A stretch of DNA of 64,000 nt from DATBVX01 sp963724625 (GTDB taxonomy: Bacteria; Pseudomonadota; Gammaproteobacteria; Steroidobacterales; Steroidobacteraceae). The stretch is taken from positions 372,001-436,000 of the forward strand of contig CAVRVO010000003.1 of the NCBI GenBank assembly GCA_963724625.1, in the 5' to 3' direction. Of this stretch, positions 17,445 through 27,011 are shown one piece after another. The stretch's first letter is position 1. Each line of letters begins with the position of its first letter. Under the pieces are notes generated by a model. That model saw only the letters and a program-made list of their open reading frames with translations, was not told the origin of the DNA and did no database searches. The position numbers and the translations under genes were made by a program.

Positions 17445-20339
17445 ATGAACGATCTCGAGCGCAGCGTCGAGCAGTTGCCGCCGGCGTTGCGGTCGGCAGC
17501 TCAACGCGTGTTCGAGAAGCTGGCGGAGAATCCCGAACTCCTGCGTGCGCTCGCGACTGCCCCGAGCGAGGTGCAGTCGAGCGTTTCACGTGTCTTCGCC
17601 GTCAGCGACTTCGTGAGCGCTGCTTGTTCCCAGGATGCTGGCCTCATCCCCGAGCTGCTAGCTGCACCAGGTCTCCTCGTTGCGCGCGAACCGGGTATTG
17701 CAGCGAAGAACCTCGCTCGCCAGATGCAAAGCACGGGCACCGAAGAGGAGGCGATGCGTGCGTTACGCATCTGGCGTCGGCGCGAGCTGGCGAGAATTGC
17801 GTGGCGTGATATCGCCGGGTGGTCGAGCGTTGAGGAGACGTTACGGGAGCTCAGTGAAGTCGGTGATTCCGCCGTGCGCTGTGCGTGTGAAATCGCTACG
17901 CAAGCTCAGGCACGGATCTACGGAACGCCTCGATCGCCATCGGGCGAGGCTCAATCGCTCGTCGTGCTCGGCATGGGCAAGCTCGGAGGCGGTGAGCTCA
18001 ACTTCTCCTCCGACATCGACCTCGTGCTGCTTTTCCCCGAAGCGGGCGATACGGACGGGCGCCGATCGATCAGCAACGAGGAGTTCTTTACGCGCGTCGC
18101 GCGCGGATTGATCCGACTGCTGGATGCCGTGACCGCCGATGGCTTCGTCTTCCGCGTCGACACACGCCTCAGGCCGTTCGGTGACTCCGGGCCGCTGGTC
18201 GTGAGTTTTGGCGCACTGGAGAGCTATCTGCAGGAACATGGCCGCGACTGGGAGCGTTACGCGTACGTCAAGGCACGCGCGCTCACGGGCGTCGAAGAGT
18301 ACGAGGAACTGTTCCAGCAGGCAGTGCGGCCCTTCGTCTACAGACGTTATCTCGATTTCGGCGTGTTCGAGTCGCTCCGCTCCATGAAGGAGCTGATCGC
18401 ACGTGAAGTGACGCGCCGCGAGCTGCGTGACAACATCAAGCTCGGTCCCGGCGGCATTCGTGAGATCGAGTTCATCGCGCAAGCGCTGCAGTTGCTTCGT
18501 GGTGGAAGTGACCGCCGCCTCCAGACACAGTCGTTGCTCACGGCGCTACCGCTGCTCACCGGACAGAAGTTGCTGCCTGCGCAAGCCGTGGTCGAGCTCA
18601 AGGAAGCCTATCTGTACTTGCGCCGTCTCGAGAATTGCCTGCAGATGCTCAACGACGAGCAGATCCATACCCTGCCCGACGAACCCACGTCCCAAGAGCG
18701 CGTGCGGCTCGCGATGCAGGCGCAGAGCTGGGAGGCGCTCCGCGCCGAGCTGGAGCGGCATCGCGCAGCGGTGACGCGCCAGTTTCAACTACTGCTCTTC
18801 ACTTCCGCCCCAACGACATCCACCCCAGCGCCCGCTCTGGAGCTCGAATCACTGCTGGAAGGTGGGCTGGCGCCAGAGGCAATAAGGATCAGCGTCGAAG
18901 AACTCGGACTTTCGGATGCCGAGGCAGTCGCGGCGCAACTCGATGAATGGCGCAAGGGCAGTTGGGTGCAGCGCCTCGGCGAGACCGCACGCCGCAGGCT
19001 CCAGCTCCTGATGCCGAGGCTGCTGGCAGCGCTCAAGGGCACGACTGATCCGGTGATCGCCCTCCGTCGAACACTGCGCATACTCGAGGCGGTCGGCACG
19101 CGCAGCGCATATGTTGCGCTCCTCAACGAGAATTCCGCGGCGCTCCAGCGCCTGGTGCAGATCTGTGTGCGCAGCGAGTTCCTCACCCAGCAGATCGTCG
19201 TGTTTCCGTTGCTGCTCGATGAACTGGTGGATGAGCGGGTTCTCGACGAGTTGCCGAGCCGCGAGCAGTTCGCTGCCGAGATCCGGGTGCGCCTCGAGCA
19301 CGTACCCGACGCGGATCCCGAGCACCAGGTCGAGGCGTTGCGGCAGTTTCAACGCGCCGCGCTGTTTCGCGTGGCGCTTGCCGATCTCACCGGGCGCCTG
19401 CCCGTGATGCAAGTCAGCGATCGTCTTACCGACATCGCAGAGTTGATCATCGGCGAGGCAATGCAACTCGCTTGGCATCAAGTCACCCAGCAGCACGGTG
19501 TACCGATGTATGGAACGGCGGATGCGCTACGGCCGGCAAGCGTTGCTGCGATCGGCTACGGCAAGTTGGGAGCGCTCGAACTCGGCTATGCATCCGACCT
19601 TGATCTGGTCTTCCTGCACGATTCCACGGGTGACGTTCAGCGCACGAATGGGTCGCGTCCCCTCGAAAACGGTGCGTTTTTCCTGCGGCTGGGCCAGCGG
19701 ATCATCCACCTGCTGACGCTGCATTCGGCGGCAGGTCGACTCTACGAGGTCGACATGCGCTTGCGGCCGAGCGGCAAGGGCGGCCTGATGGTGACGCAGG
19801 TCGACGCCTTCCACGAGTACCAGAAGTCGGAGGCCTGGACCTGGGAACACCAGGCGCTGCTGCGCGCAAGAGCAGTGGCGGGTACTGAAGCCCTGCAGCG
19901 CCGCTTCGAAGTCATCCGCGTTGACGTCCTGTGTCACGACATCCGGCGCGATTCACTCCGCGAGGAAGTGCGCAAGATGCGCGAGCGCATGCGTGCTGAA
20001 CTGAGCAAGGGAGGCGCTGGACAGTTCGATGTCAAGCAGGATCCGGGCGGCATCGCGGACATAGAATTCCTGGCGCAGTACTGGGCACTCAAGTGGTCGG
20101 ATCGCTATCCGCCGCTGATCATGTTCTCGGACACGATCCGGCAACTCGAGTCGGTCGCCTCCGCCAATCTCATCGAGCAGGCCACGGTGGATTCGCTCAG
20201 CGGCATCTATCGCACCTATCGTGCAACGCTGCATCACCGCTCGCTGGAGAACCTGCCGCCGGTGGTCGATGGCGGCGAGTTTGCCGCGGAGCGGGGCCGG
20301 GTGATCGCGATCTGGGAAGCGGCCATGTCAGCGGCGTGA
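17445..20339 (+). CDS. glnE: Bifunctional glutamine synthetase adenylyltransferase/adenylyl-removing enzyme
   Basis: A 964-residue cytoplasmic enzyme that adds AMP to, or removes it from, glutamine synthetase according to PII status. The two nucleotidyltransferase domains each show their motif: GMGKLGGGELNFSSDIDLVLLF (about residues 173-194, deadenylylase) and GYGKLGALELGYASDLDLVFLH (about residues 704-725, adenylylase). Each is followed by a helical domain with the GPGGIREIEF or DPGGIADIEF motif. Length is normal. It stands alone downstream of the groEL terminator; the zinc-finger gene begins about 50 bp later. Confidence 0.96.
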   Translation: MNDLERSVEQLPPALRSAAQRVFEKLAENPELLRALATAPSEVQSSVSRVFAVSDFVSAACSQDAGLIPELLAAPGLLVAREPGIAAKNLARQMQSTGTEEEAMRALRIWRRRELARIAWRDIAGWSSVEETLRELSEVGDSAVRCACEIATQAQARIYGTPRSPSGEAQSLVVLGMGKLGGGELNFSSDIDLVLLFPEAGDTDGRRSISNEEFFTRVARGLIRLLDAVTADGFVFRVDTRLRPFGDSGPLVVSFGALESYLQEHGRDWERYAYVKARALTGVEEYEELFQQAVRPFVYRRYLDFGVFESLRSMKELIAREVTRRELRDNIKLGPGGIREIEFIAQALQLLRGGSDRRLQTQSLLTALPLLTGQKLLPAQAVVELKEAYLYLRRLENCLQMLNDEQIHTLPDEPTSQERVRLAMQAQSWEALRAELERHRAAVTRQFQLLLFTSAPTTSTPAPALELESLLEGGLAPEAIRISVEELGLSDAEAVAAQLDEWRKGSWVQRLGETARRRLQLLMPRLLAALKGTTDPVIALRRTLRILEAVGTRSAYVALLNENSAALQRLVQICVRSEFLTQQIVVFPLLLDELVDERVLDELPSREQFAAEIRVRLEHVPDADPEHQVEALRQFQRAALFRVALADLTGRLPVMQVSDRLTDIAELIIGEAMQLAWHQVTQQHGVPMYGTADALRPASVAAIGYGKLGALELGYASDLDLVFLHDSTGDVQRTNGSRPLENGAFFLRLGQRIIHLLTLHSAAGRLYEVDMRLRPSGKGGLMVTQVDAFHEYQKSEAWTWEHQALLRARAVAGTEALQRRFEVIRVDVLCHDIRRDSLREEVRKMRERMRAELSKGGAGQFDVKQDPGGIADIEFLAQYWALKWSDRYPPLIMFSDTIRQLESVASANLIEQATVDSLSGIYRTYRATLHHRSLENLPPVVDGGEFAAERGRVIAIWEAAMSAA

Positions 20340-20389
20340 TCCGCTATACTTCGCCGCCGGAATTACCACGGGATCGAGGACTCACTGCA

Positions 20390-20596
20390 GTGGTCGCCAC
20401 CGAAACCACCAAGCGCACGCTGATCCAGCCGAATGCCCAGAACCAGTATCAGGTGACGCGCGAGGATCTGCCGGTTTCGTGCCCGATGCCGCAGATGTAT
20501 CTGTGGAATTCACATCCTCGCGTGTACCTGCCGATTGAACCGACCGGCTGGGCGAAGTGCCCTTACTGCGGCGCGGAATATACGCTGACAAAATAG
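20390..20596 (+). CDS. Small zf-CHCC zinc-finger protein
   Basis: About 68 residues from GTG 20390, which has GAGGA nine bases upstream; TATACT at 20345-20350 could be its -10. The C-terminal half carries the zf-CHCC layout: SCPMP, SHPRVYLPI, then KCPYCGAEYTL. The same fold is found in the NDUFS6-type complex I accessory subunit. In related bacteria this gene often sits beside LPS core genes, as here; its role is not established. Confidence 0.72.
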   Translation: MVATETTKRTLIQPNAQNQYQVTREDLPVSCPMPQMYLWNSHPRVYLPIEPTGWAKCPYCGAEYTLTK

Positions 20597-20615
20597 GCGC
20601 GGGCGGGTCGACGCC

Positions 20616-21017
20616 TCAGTCGCTCTTGCCGTAATCCTTGTAGGATTTTTCCTCGACGATCTTCGAGCCGAGTTTCACGTTGATACGCTTCTTGATGGCC
20701 GCACGTTCATCGTTATTGACATACACGGCGCGCGCCAACTCGATGAAACGTGCATCGAACGCGCGGCGCGATTCGTGATCGCGAATGTCATCTTCGATAT
20801 CCCAAAGGCGCGTGTTCACAGCTTCCAGTGCTTTCTCGTCGGCGCCCACGTCGATGCCACGCGGCACGGACTCGCGCCAGGTGACCTCGAGGAGTTCGAG
20901 CTCGTGGCGTACGTTGGCAAGCTTCGCAGCGTCGGTCATGCGCTGAGCTTTGATGCGCAGAATCGTGATCTTGTCGATCAATTCCCCAGGGGAGATCGGA
21001 ACCAGGATGGTGTTCAT
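20616..21017 (-). CDS. DUF6165 family protein
   Basis: A 133-residue helical protein. The N-terminal block MNTILVPISPGELIDKITILRIKA and the later LWDIEDDIRDHE and NNDERAAIKKRIN blocks are characteristic of DUF6165, found beside LPS and glycosyltransferase genes. The start ATG 21017 overlaps the TGA of the upstream GT9 gene (ATGA), so the two are coupled. Function unknown. Confidence 0.75.
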   Translation of the reverse strand: MNTILVPISPGELIDKITILRIKAQRMTDAAKLANVRHELELLEVTWRESVPRGIDVGADEKALEAVNTRLWDIEDDIRDHESRRAFDARFIELARAVYVNNDERAAIKKRINVKLGSKIVEEKSYKDYGKSD

Positions 21018-22085
21018 GCCCACTTCCTGGGCTGTTTGCCCCGTTGACTCATGAACTTGTCGAGCTTACGCATGACGTCCTGAGGCTTGATGAGATCCAT
21101 CACGCCCGGTTTCTCGATCTTGGTGGTCCAGGCAATTTCGCTTGCCGGGCGACCCAGGTACTTGCGAGCCGCTTCATCGTACTTGTTCACGCACCACGAG
21201 CGGCTCAGATACGGGCCACTGCGTTCCGGATTGGTCGCGGCGTAGAGGCCGATGACCGGAGTCCCGACTGCGGTCGCCATGTGCACTGGCCCGGAGTCTG
21301 GACTGAGCAGGACGTCAGCCCGCTGCAGGAGTGCCAGCAGCTGCGGCAGAGTATCGCGGCCGACCGTGTTGATGAGCGGTTGTTGAACCGCGCTCTCGAT
21401 GGCACGCGCCATGTTTCGTTCGGCATTCGTTGGGCCACCCGTCAGGATCGACACGCATCGAGTGCACGCGCGCCGCGTGATCGGCGACCTGGGCGTAGTA
21501 CTCCGCGCGCCAATTGCGCCGTGCGTGGCTCGAGCATGGGCTGATAACCAGTGTGGGTCGCTGATCATTGATCAGTTGCGCCGCATAGTGGCGCGCATCT
21601 CCCGGCAACGGTATACCCCAGCGCAGCACCCGGTCGTGCGCACCGAGCGCCTCGGCAAAACTAAAGAAGGTGTCCATCACGTGTTCGCGCTGGCGAGGTG
21701 CGATGCGATGCGTAGTGAACAGCCACTGCAGCTCCCGTGCTCGCGCCCGATCGAAGCCGAGCTTCACCGGCGAACGTACATAGCTGCTGAGGAAGCTCGC
21801 GCGCAGTGCGAGCTGCATGTGCAGCAACAGGTCGAAGCGCTGTTCACGCACTGAGACGCGAAAGTGCTTCAGATCACGGAACGCGTGGCGCTTATCGAAG
21901 GTGATAAACTCGATCTCCTGAATGAGACCAAGAAGCTTCGCTTCGACCTTGCCGATGATCCACGTGAAGCGCGCCTCCGGCCAGGCCTGCTGGAGAGTTC
22001 GCACGACCGGCAGCACGTGACAGACATCACCGATGGCCGAGAGCCTCAGGATGCAGACATTGCGCGGGGGCTTGGAGAGAATCAC
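21014..22085 (-). pseudogene. Glycosyltransferase family 9 (heptosyltransferase-like), single frameshift
   Basis: Starts at about GTG 22085. The N-terminal Rossmann half is clear: NVCILRLSAIGDVCHVLPVV, then RFTWIIG and a LLLHMQLALRAS stretch. The C-terminal half is in another frame: LTGGPTNAERNMA, LLSPDSGPVHMATAVGTPVIGLYA and the NKYDEA region. The switch lies around 21450-21460, where removing one base rejoins RV with ILTGGPT. The total of about 356 residues then fits an LPS inner-core heptosyltransferase (GT9, GT-B fold). Both halves are well conserved, so the shift is very recent or a base error. It is coupled to DUF6165 downstream. Confidence 0.78.
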
Positions 22086-22094
22086 TGGAATCGA

Positions 22095-22877
22095 ATGACC
22101 GCGAGTTGCGTTTCGTCCGCTTCGGTTGTTGCTGATGTGCGTCGCGTGCTGACGCAAGACGGCGCCATGCTATATGACGCTTCCCGGGCGAGCAACGCGA
22201 CTGCCGCGCTCTTCGATGTCGATGCCTGGCGCGCCGCGGGCGCACTCGCAGCGACGAGCGCTGGCCGCGGTGCGGCCTATTTCATTGCAGCTGATGGTCG
22301 CGAATGGGTGCTGCGGCACTATCGTCGCGGCGGCTGGATTGCGCATCTCACGCCAGATCGCTATGTATGGACGGGCGAAGCGAAAACGCGGCCGTTTCGC
22401 GAATGGCGGTTGCTGCGCGACTTGTACGATGCGGGCTTGCCGGTTCCGGCTCCGGTCGCCGCTCAGTACCGTCGCAGCGGGCTGACGTACTGCGGCGATT
22501 TGATCACCGAGCGGATCGCGCATGCACAGCCACTGTCTTCCCTGTTGCAGCAAGCGCCACTGCCAGCAGCCACCTGGCAGAGAGTCGGAGCATGCATTCG
22601 TCGCTTTCACGACGCGGGCGCCTGCCATGCCGATCTCAACGCACACAACGTTCTGCTCGATGATGACGGCAGGGTTTTTGTGGTCGATTTCGACCGGGGA
22701 TCACGCCGCGCACCGGGGTCCTGGCGAATCGCCAATCTCGCTCGCCTGAAGCGCTCGCTGCTCAAGGTGTGTCGAGGCCTGCCCGCCGATCGCCTCGACT
22801 CGCGCAGCTGGAGCGCCATTGCGGCAGGCTATGACGATACCGAAGTGACGAGACGCGCAGGCCTGCGCGGAGCATGA
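22095..22877 (+). CDS. kdkA: 3-deoxy-D-manno-octulosonic acid (Kdo) kinase, WaaP/RIO-like fold
   Basis: A protein of about 260 residues from ATG 22095. It should phosphorylate Kdo at O-4 in single-Kdo LPS. Kinase elements are visible: EWVLRHYRRGG (lysine-bearing strand region), LITERIAHAQPL (hinge), HADLNAHNVLLDD (catalytic loop Asp and Asn) and VFVVDFDRG (metal-binding Asp). The start lies only nine bases from the divergent GT9 start. Its TGA overlaps the ATG of waaA, so Kdo transfer and Kdo phosphorylation are coupled. Confidence 0.87.
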   Translation: MTASCVSSASVVADVRRVLTQDGAMLYDASRASNATAALFDVDAWRAAGALAATSAGRGAAYFIAADGREWVLRHYRRGGWIAHLTPDRYVWTGEAKTRPFREWRLLRDLYDAGLPVPAPVAAQYRRSGLTYCGDLITERIAHAQPLSSLLQQAPLPAATWQRVGACIRRFHDAGACHADLNAHNVLLDDDGRVFVVDFDRGSRRAPGSWRIANLARLKRSLLKVCRGLPADRLDSRSWSAIAAGYDDTEVTRRAGLRGA

Positions 22878-24268
22878 GATTCATCTACATCGCGCTCGCG
22901 TATCTGCTGGTGCCAGTGGCCTTCGCGACGGTGCTGTGGCGTGGATTCAAGGATCGAAGCTATTGGAAGAATGTCAGCGAGCGTTTCGGTTTCGGGCGTC
23001 GCGAGACCGCATCGACCATCTGGGTGCACGCGGTATCGATGGGAGAAGTTCAGGCAGCGGCACCGCTGGTGCGCGCTCTTCGTTCCCGTTACGCGCATAT
23101 GCCGTTGGTGCTGACAACTGTGACGCCGACCGGGGCGCTGCGCGCCCGGAGCCTCTTCGGCGAGGGCGTCCATGTCCGGTTTGTCCCATATGACCTGCCC
23201 GGTTGCGTGCGCCGTTTCTTTGACCGCGCTCGGCCACGGCTCGCAGTTATTCTCGAAACGGAACTGTGGCCGAACCTGTATCGCGAATGCGGAAGACGCA
23301 GCGTACCCCTGGTGCTGGCGAGCGCGCGTATTTCGCCGCGGTCCGTGGGACGATATCGCCTGCTTGTGAGTCTGTTCCGGCAAACGTTGTCGCACGGCAT
23401 CGTCATCGCGGCTCAAAGCGAGAACGACGCCGAGCGCTTCAAGTCGATCGGTGCCAACCCACGCCGTACGCACGTGATCGGCAACATCAAGTTCGATTTC
23501 GAGCTACCGGACGGAGTCGCCACGGCAGGCAGGCAACTGCGCGAAGTGCACGCACCGGACCGAGCGGTGTGGATAGCCGGGAGTACGCACGAAGGCGAAG
23601 AAGACCTGGTGCTCGATGCACACGTGCGCGTGCGACAGCGCATCGGCAATGCCCTGCTCGTGCTGGTGCCACGACATCCGAATCGTTTCGAGTCGGTTGC
23701 GAACACGTTGCGCCGGCGCGGGTTTCGCTTCGTCAGTCGCAAAGCTGGCGGCCGTGTTGGACCCGATACGGAAGTCTGGCTGATCGACACGCTCGGCGAA
23801 CTGCTGACGTTCTACGCCGCTGCCGATGTCGCGTTCGTGGCCGGGAGCCTGGTTCCGATCGGTGGACACAATCTGCTCGAGCCCGCGGCGCTCGGACTAC
23901 CGATATTGACCGGCCCTTACAACTTCAACAGCGAAGATGCCGCGCGCTTGTTCCTGGAAGTGGGCGCCGCACGCATCGTGCACAATGCCGATGAGCTCGC
24001 GGCTGAAGTCACGAAGTTGCTCGAGGAGCCGTTGGAACGCCGTCGCATGGGCGACATCGGCCGCAGGACGCTCGATGAGAATCGCGGTGCTCTGAAGCGG
24101 CTCCTGGATCTGATCGACCCGCTGATTCGCGGCCACTGGAAGCCGACGCGTTTTCAGCCCTGCGGCGGCGGTGGTGTCACCGGCTCGGACGGCGACTGCG
24201 TGCCTGGGGACGGCGCCATGGGCTGGGGTTGCACTGTCGGCGATGCAGCCGTTGCAGTCAGCCACTGA
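22874..24268 (+). CDS. waaA: 3-deoxy-D-manno-octulosonic acid transferase
   Basis: A 464-residue inner-membrane GT-B enzyme that moves Kdo from CMP-Kdo to lipid A precursor. It has an N-terminal anchor (residues 3-20), the SERFGFG stretch with the catalytic Glu, HAVSMGEVQAA, ILETELWPNLY, AGSTHEGEED and GSLVPIGGHNLLEPAALG, all family hallmarks. Pairing with kdkA suggests a single-Kdo LPS. The last 40 or so residues (Gly/Ala/Val-rich, after about residue 425) are not family sequence: the frame runs 115 bp antisense into tolC before stopping. Confidence 0.93.
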   Translation: MRFIYIALAYLLVPVAFATVLWRGFKDRSYWKNVSERFGFGRRETASTIWVHAVSMGEVQAAAPLVRALRSRYAHMPLVLTTVTPTGALRARSLFGEGVHVRFVPYDLPGCVRRFFDRARPRLAVILETELWPNLYRECGRRSVPLVLASARISPRSVGRYRLLVSLFRQTLSHGIVIAAQSENDAERFKSIGANPRRTHVIGNIKFDFELPDGVATAGRQLREVHAPDRAVWIAGSTHEGEEDLVLDAHVRVRQRIGNALLVLVPRHPNRFESVANTLRRRGFRFVSRKAGGRVGPDTEVWLIDTLGELLTFYAAADVAFVAGSLVPIGGHNLLEPAALGLPILTGPYNFNSEDAARLFLEVGAARIVHNADELAAEVTKLLEEPLERRRMGDIGRRTLDENRGALKRLLDLIDPLIRGHWKPTRFQPCGGGGVTGSDGDCVPGDGAMGWGCTVGDAAVAVSH

Positions 24269-25659
24269 TTCACATCGGTGATGTCCTGCGACTGCAGAGT
24301 ACCCGCCGCGCGCTTCAGCCGAATCACGTTGAGCACATAGTCGTAGCGGCTGCGCGCGTAGTCGGTTTCCGCCTGCGCCAGCCGACGTCGCGCATCGAGC
24401 ACGTCCACCGCAGTACGCGTTCCGACTTCGTAACCGGCCTCCGTAGCCTGCAATGCCGTGCGGCTCGATTCGAGGGCCTGTCGCAATGCCTGCACACGCG
24501 ACAGCTCGGAGAGCACGCCGAGATAGGCATCGCGCGTTTCACGCTCCGTCGAGCGGGCGGTCGCCTCCAGGCGTTCGCGCGCGGCGCGGTGCAGGTAGAC
24601 CGCCTCACGCACGCTGGAATTTACAGCGCCGCCGCTATAAATCGGGAAATTGAGCTGCAGGGAAATCGTATCGTCCGTGAAATTCGAGTCGGTCGGGCCC
24701 TTGAGTGAAGTACTGGACGTGACATCCACCGTCGTGGTGGTCTCGTTGCTGTCGAAGTCCGTGTGGCTCGCCACCAGGTCAAGCGACGGCAGATGTCCGC
24801 TGCGTCGGATCGAAATCGTGTCGCGCGCGATTTCGGCGGCGAGGCGGCTGGAGATCAGGCCGGAGTTCTGATCCATCGCGGTCTTAACCCACTGCTCTTC
24901 GTCCTCCGGATCCGGCGACTTGAGAGGCATCGCTTCGGAGAGCTTGGAAAGCGATTCGAAGGGATCGCCGGTCAGCTCGCGCAACTGCTCGTGCGCGGTG
25001 GCGAGCGAACGCTTCGAGGCGATCACCACGGCATTCGCATTGTCGAATGCGGCCTTCGCTTCCTGCACGTCGGTGATCGCGATGAGACCGACCTCAAAAC
25101 GCTTGTTGGCCTGCTCGAGCTGGCGCGAGATGGCATCACGGGCTGTCGTCGCTGCCTGCAACGTATCCTCTCCGGCAAGCACGTCGAAATATCGCTCGGC
25201 AGTGCGCACCAGCAGGTCCTGCTGCGCGACCACGTAGTTCGCCTCGGCCTGCGCGACCTGTGCGTCGGCCTGCTTCAGCGTCATCCATCGATCCCAGCGG
25301 AACACGGACTGGGTGAGGCGGAACTCGTACTGCGTCGTGTCGGCGTCCGATTCCTGAGTTGTCGGAACGTTGATAATGGCGACGTTGCCTGCAGGGTCCG
25401 TGAAGCGCTGCGGGAACGTTGAGCCGCCGTCCCGGTTGGTCTTGCCGATGCTGCCGAGCGCGACGACTTGCGGGAGTAGCTGACTCAGGGCCCGCGGCTT
25501 CGCCTCAAGTGCTGCCAGACGATTTGCCTCTGCCTCCCGGACGAGTGGGTCGTTCTGCGCGGCGCGGTTATAAACCTCAAGTAAATCAGCCGTATACGCA
25601 ACAGGAGCGACGAGCATGGTCGCCAGCACAGAGATCGCAGCGCGAGTTGGTCCGTTCAT
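24154..25659 (-). CDS. tolC: TolC-family outer-membrane efflux channel
   Basis: A 501-residue protein with a signal peptide (cleavage after about residue 23) and the duplicated OEP-domain layout of TolC: DLLEVYNRAAQNDPLV at the start, long coiled helices, a first beta pair near YEFRLTQSVFRWDR and a second near ISLQLNFPIYSGG. The equatorial and C-terminal segments end in a Pro/Gln-rich tail. It is the trimeric outer-membrane exit duct for RND and type I export. It converges on waaA with a 115-bp overlap. It is upstream-flanked by rhodanese and pcm on the same strand, a common arrangement in related bacteria. Confidence 0.93.
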   Translation of the reverse strand: MNGPTRAAISVLATMLVAPVAYTADLLEVYNRAAQNDPLVREAEANRLAALEAKPRALSQLLPQVVALGSIGKTNRDGGSTFPQRFTDPAGNVAIINVPTTQESDADTTQYEFRLTQSVFRWDRWMTLKQADAQVAQAEANYVVAQQDLLVRTAERYFDVLAGEDTLQAATTARDAISRQLEQANKRFEVGLIAITDVQEAKAAFDNANAVVIASKRSLATAHEQLRELTGDPFESLSKLSEAMPLKSPDPEDEEQWVKTAMDQNSGLISSRLAAEIARDTISIRRSGHLPSLDLVASHTDFDSNETTTTVDVTSSTSLKGPTDSNFTDDTISLQLNFPIYSGGAVNSSVREAVYLHRAARERLEATARSTERETRDAYLGVLSELSRVQALRQALESSRTALQATEAGYEVGTRTAVDVLDARRRLAQAETDYARSRYDYVLNVIRLKRAAGTLQSQDITDVNQWLTATAASPTVQPQPMAPSPGTQSPSEPVTPPPPQG

Positions 25660-25771
25660 CGGTTCCCCTTCTTGAACCTGGCAGTCCGCAAGGACAACTA
25701 GTGTTGTATAAGACTATATCACCTAGTACCACCCGACAAGGCGCGTGGGACATCCGCAGTGATGAATTTGT

Positions 25772-26086
25772 TCAGTACTCGGGGATCGAGGGGTCGAGCT
25801 CTCGCGACCAGGCGAGGATGCCTCCGGTGAGATTGGCGACCGACTTGAATCCCTGTTGTTCGAGAAACTTCGCCACTTCCAGGCTTCGGCGGCCCGAACG
25901 GCATATCACCACCGTCTCACGTTCCGGACTGAGTTCCTTGATGCGATCGCGGACCTGGCCCATCGGTATATGGACGATGTCCGGGACGCTCGCGACTTTA
26001 AGTTCCCAGTCCTCGCGCACGTCCAGAAGCACGGCACCCGCGGCACGGCGTGCCTGGAATTCCGTCGGCGTGATTTCGCGCACCAT
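25772..26086 (-). CDS. Single-domain rhodanese-like protein
   Basis: A 104-residue rhodanese domain. VLLDVREDWEL (residues about 19-29) and the active-site loop CRSGRRS (Cys about residue 61) are complete, so a persulfide carrier or sulfurtransferase activity is expected. No signal peptide. It starts three bases after the pcm stop, so the two are co-transcribed, with tolC downstream. Confidence 0.88.
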   Translation of the reverse strand: MVREITPTEFQARRAAGAVLLDVREDWELKVASVPDIVHIPMGQVRDRIKELSPERETVVICRSGRRSLEVAKFLEQQGFKSVANLTGGILAWSRELDPSIPEY

Positions 26087-26089
26087 GAC

Positions 26090-26740
26090 TCAAAACAGGA
26101 AGCGCGGTGGTTGCGGCGCGTTGAGCAGGGGCTCGATCACCGTCTCGAACAGACTCTCCTGAACCCACTGAGTCTCGGAGGCGCGGCGTATGAGGCGCGC
26201 TTCCATCACCGGGGATTCCCCTACGACGACCACCAGCCGCCCCCCGATTTCGAGAGCGCGTTCGAAGCGGCGATCGTAAATCGGCAAAGAACCGGTCACC
26301 GCTATCGCGTCGTAGCGCCGCGAGTCGTCCAGAGTCATGGCATCCTGCGTTTCGATCTGCACTCCGCTGACACCTGAAGCGCGCAGGTTCTCCCTCGCAA
26401 ACTCGCACAGGTCCGCGAAGATCTCGACGCTGCGTACAGTGCCGCCAAGCCGCGCCAGGCAAGCCGCGAAGAAGCCGCTTCCGGTGCCAATCTCCAACAC
26501 GTCATCGGCCGGATCGAGCTCGAGCGCCTGCAGAAATCGGCCCTCCACCTTGGGCGCGAGCATGAGTTGTCCGTGTCCGATCGGGATCTGTGTGTCGGCG
26601 AATGCGAGCTCACGGAATGGTTCCGGCACGAATAGCTCGCGACGCACTTGGGCAAGTACTCCCAAAACACGCTGATCGAGCACCTCCCAGGCACGTACCT
26701 GCTGCTCGATCATCTGCCTGCGCGCGATTTCAACGTTCAT
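26090..26740 (-). CDS. pcm: Protein-L-isoaspartate O-methyltransferase
   Basis: A 216-residue SAM-dependent repair enzyme for isoaspartyl damage. The family blocks are present: MIEQQVRAWEVLD near the start, GHGQLMLAPKVEGRFLQAL before the SAM site, VLEIGTGSGFFAACLA (motif I), VRSVEIFADL (post I) and YDAIAVTGSLP. First of the pcm-rhodanese-tolC group. In the usual family motif GQTISQP the final residues differ here (GHGQLML), as in the proteobacterial subgroup next to tolC. Confidence 0.88.
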   Translation of the reverse strand: MNVEIARRQMIEQQVRAWEVLDQRVLGVLAQVRRELFVPEPFRELAFADTQIPIGHGQLMLAPKVEGRFLQALELDPADDVLEIGTGSGFFAACLARLGGTVRSVEIFADLCEFARENLRASGVSGVQIETQDAMTLDDSRRYDAIAVTGSLPIYDRRFERALEIGGRLVVVVGESPVMEARLIRRASETQWVQESLFETVIEPLLNAPQPPRFLF

Positions 26741-27011
26741 GATTCGTGTCGATGGAATCCGGGCGCCTGTAAACCTGTGCCAGGCCTCGAAGAAGGTTGC
26801 ACAGGTTACGGAGTTTCATAGGGTCAAACAAGCGCGGTGCCGCAGCGAAACTCGTCCATTATGGTGAAAAGTAGGCAGCGCAATGGGGGCCATCGGCTAT
26901 CCTTGACAGCCATAAGAGCGCGCCAGAACAAGACGTAGCAACGCGCCCAAACTTCACCGGATGTCACCGAGGTCAGGCCAGGACTCGGGATCGGAAGGCA
27001 CCGCAACCGAC
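26741..27011. other. Intergenic region between divergent pcm and the GGDEF/EAL gene
   Basis: About 270 bases without a convincing gene. It holds a nine-base inverted repeat AACCTGTGC / GCACAGGTT (26772-26780 and 26799-26807, 18-base loop) and a perfect TTGACA at 26903-26908 with no clear -10 at the right distance. No RNA gene recognised. Confidence 0.5.

Noticed and set aside
26772..26807. AACCTGTGC / GCACAGGTT inverted repeat resembling part of the MITE ends
   Set aside because: Only nine bases match, the order of the arms is inside-out relative to the element, and the outer AGGGC sequence is absent. Probably an unrelated hairpin or operator.
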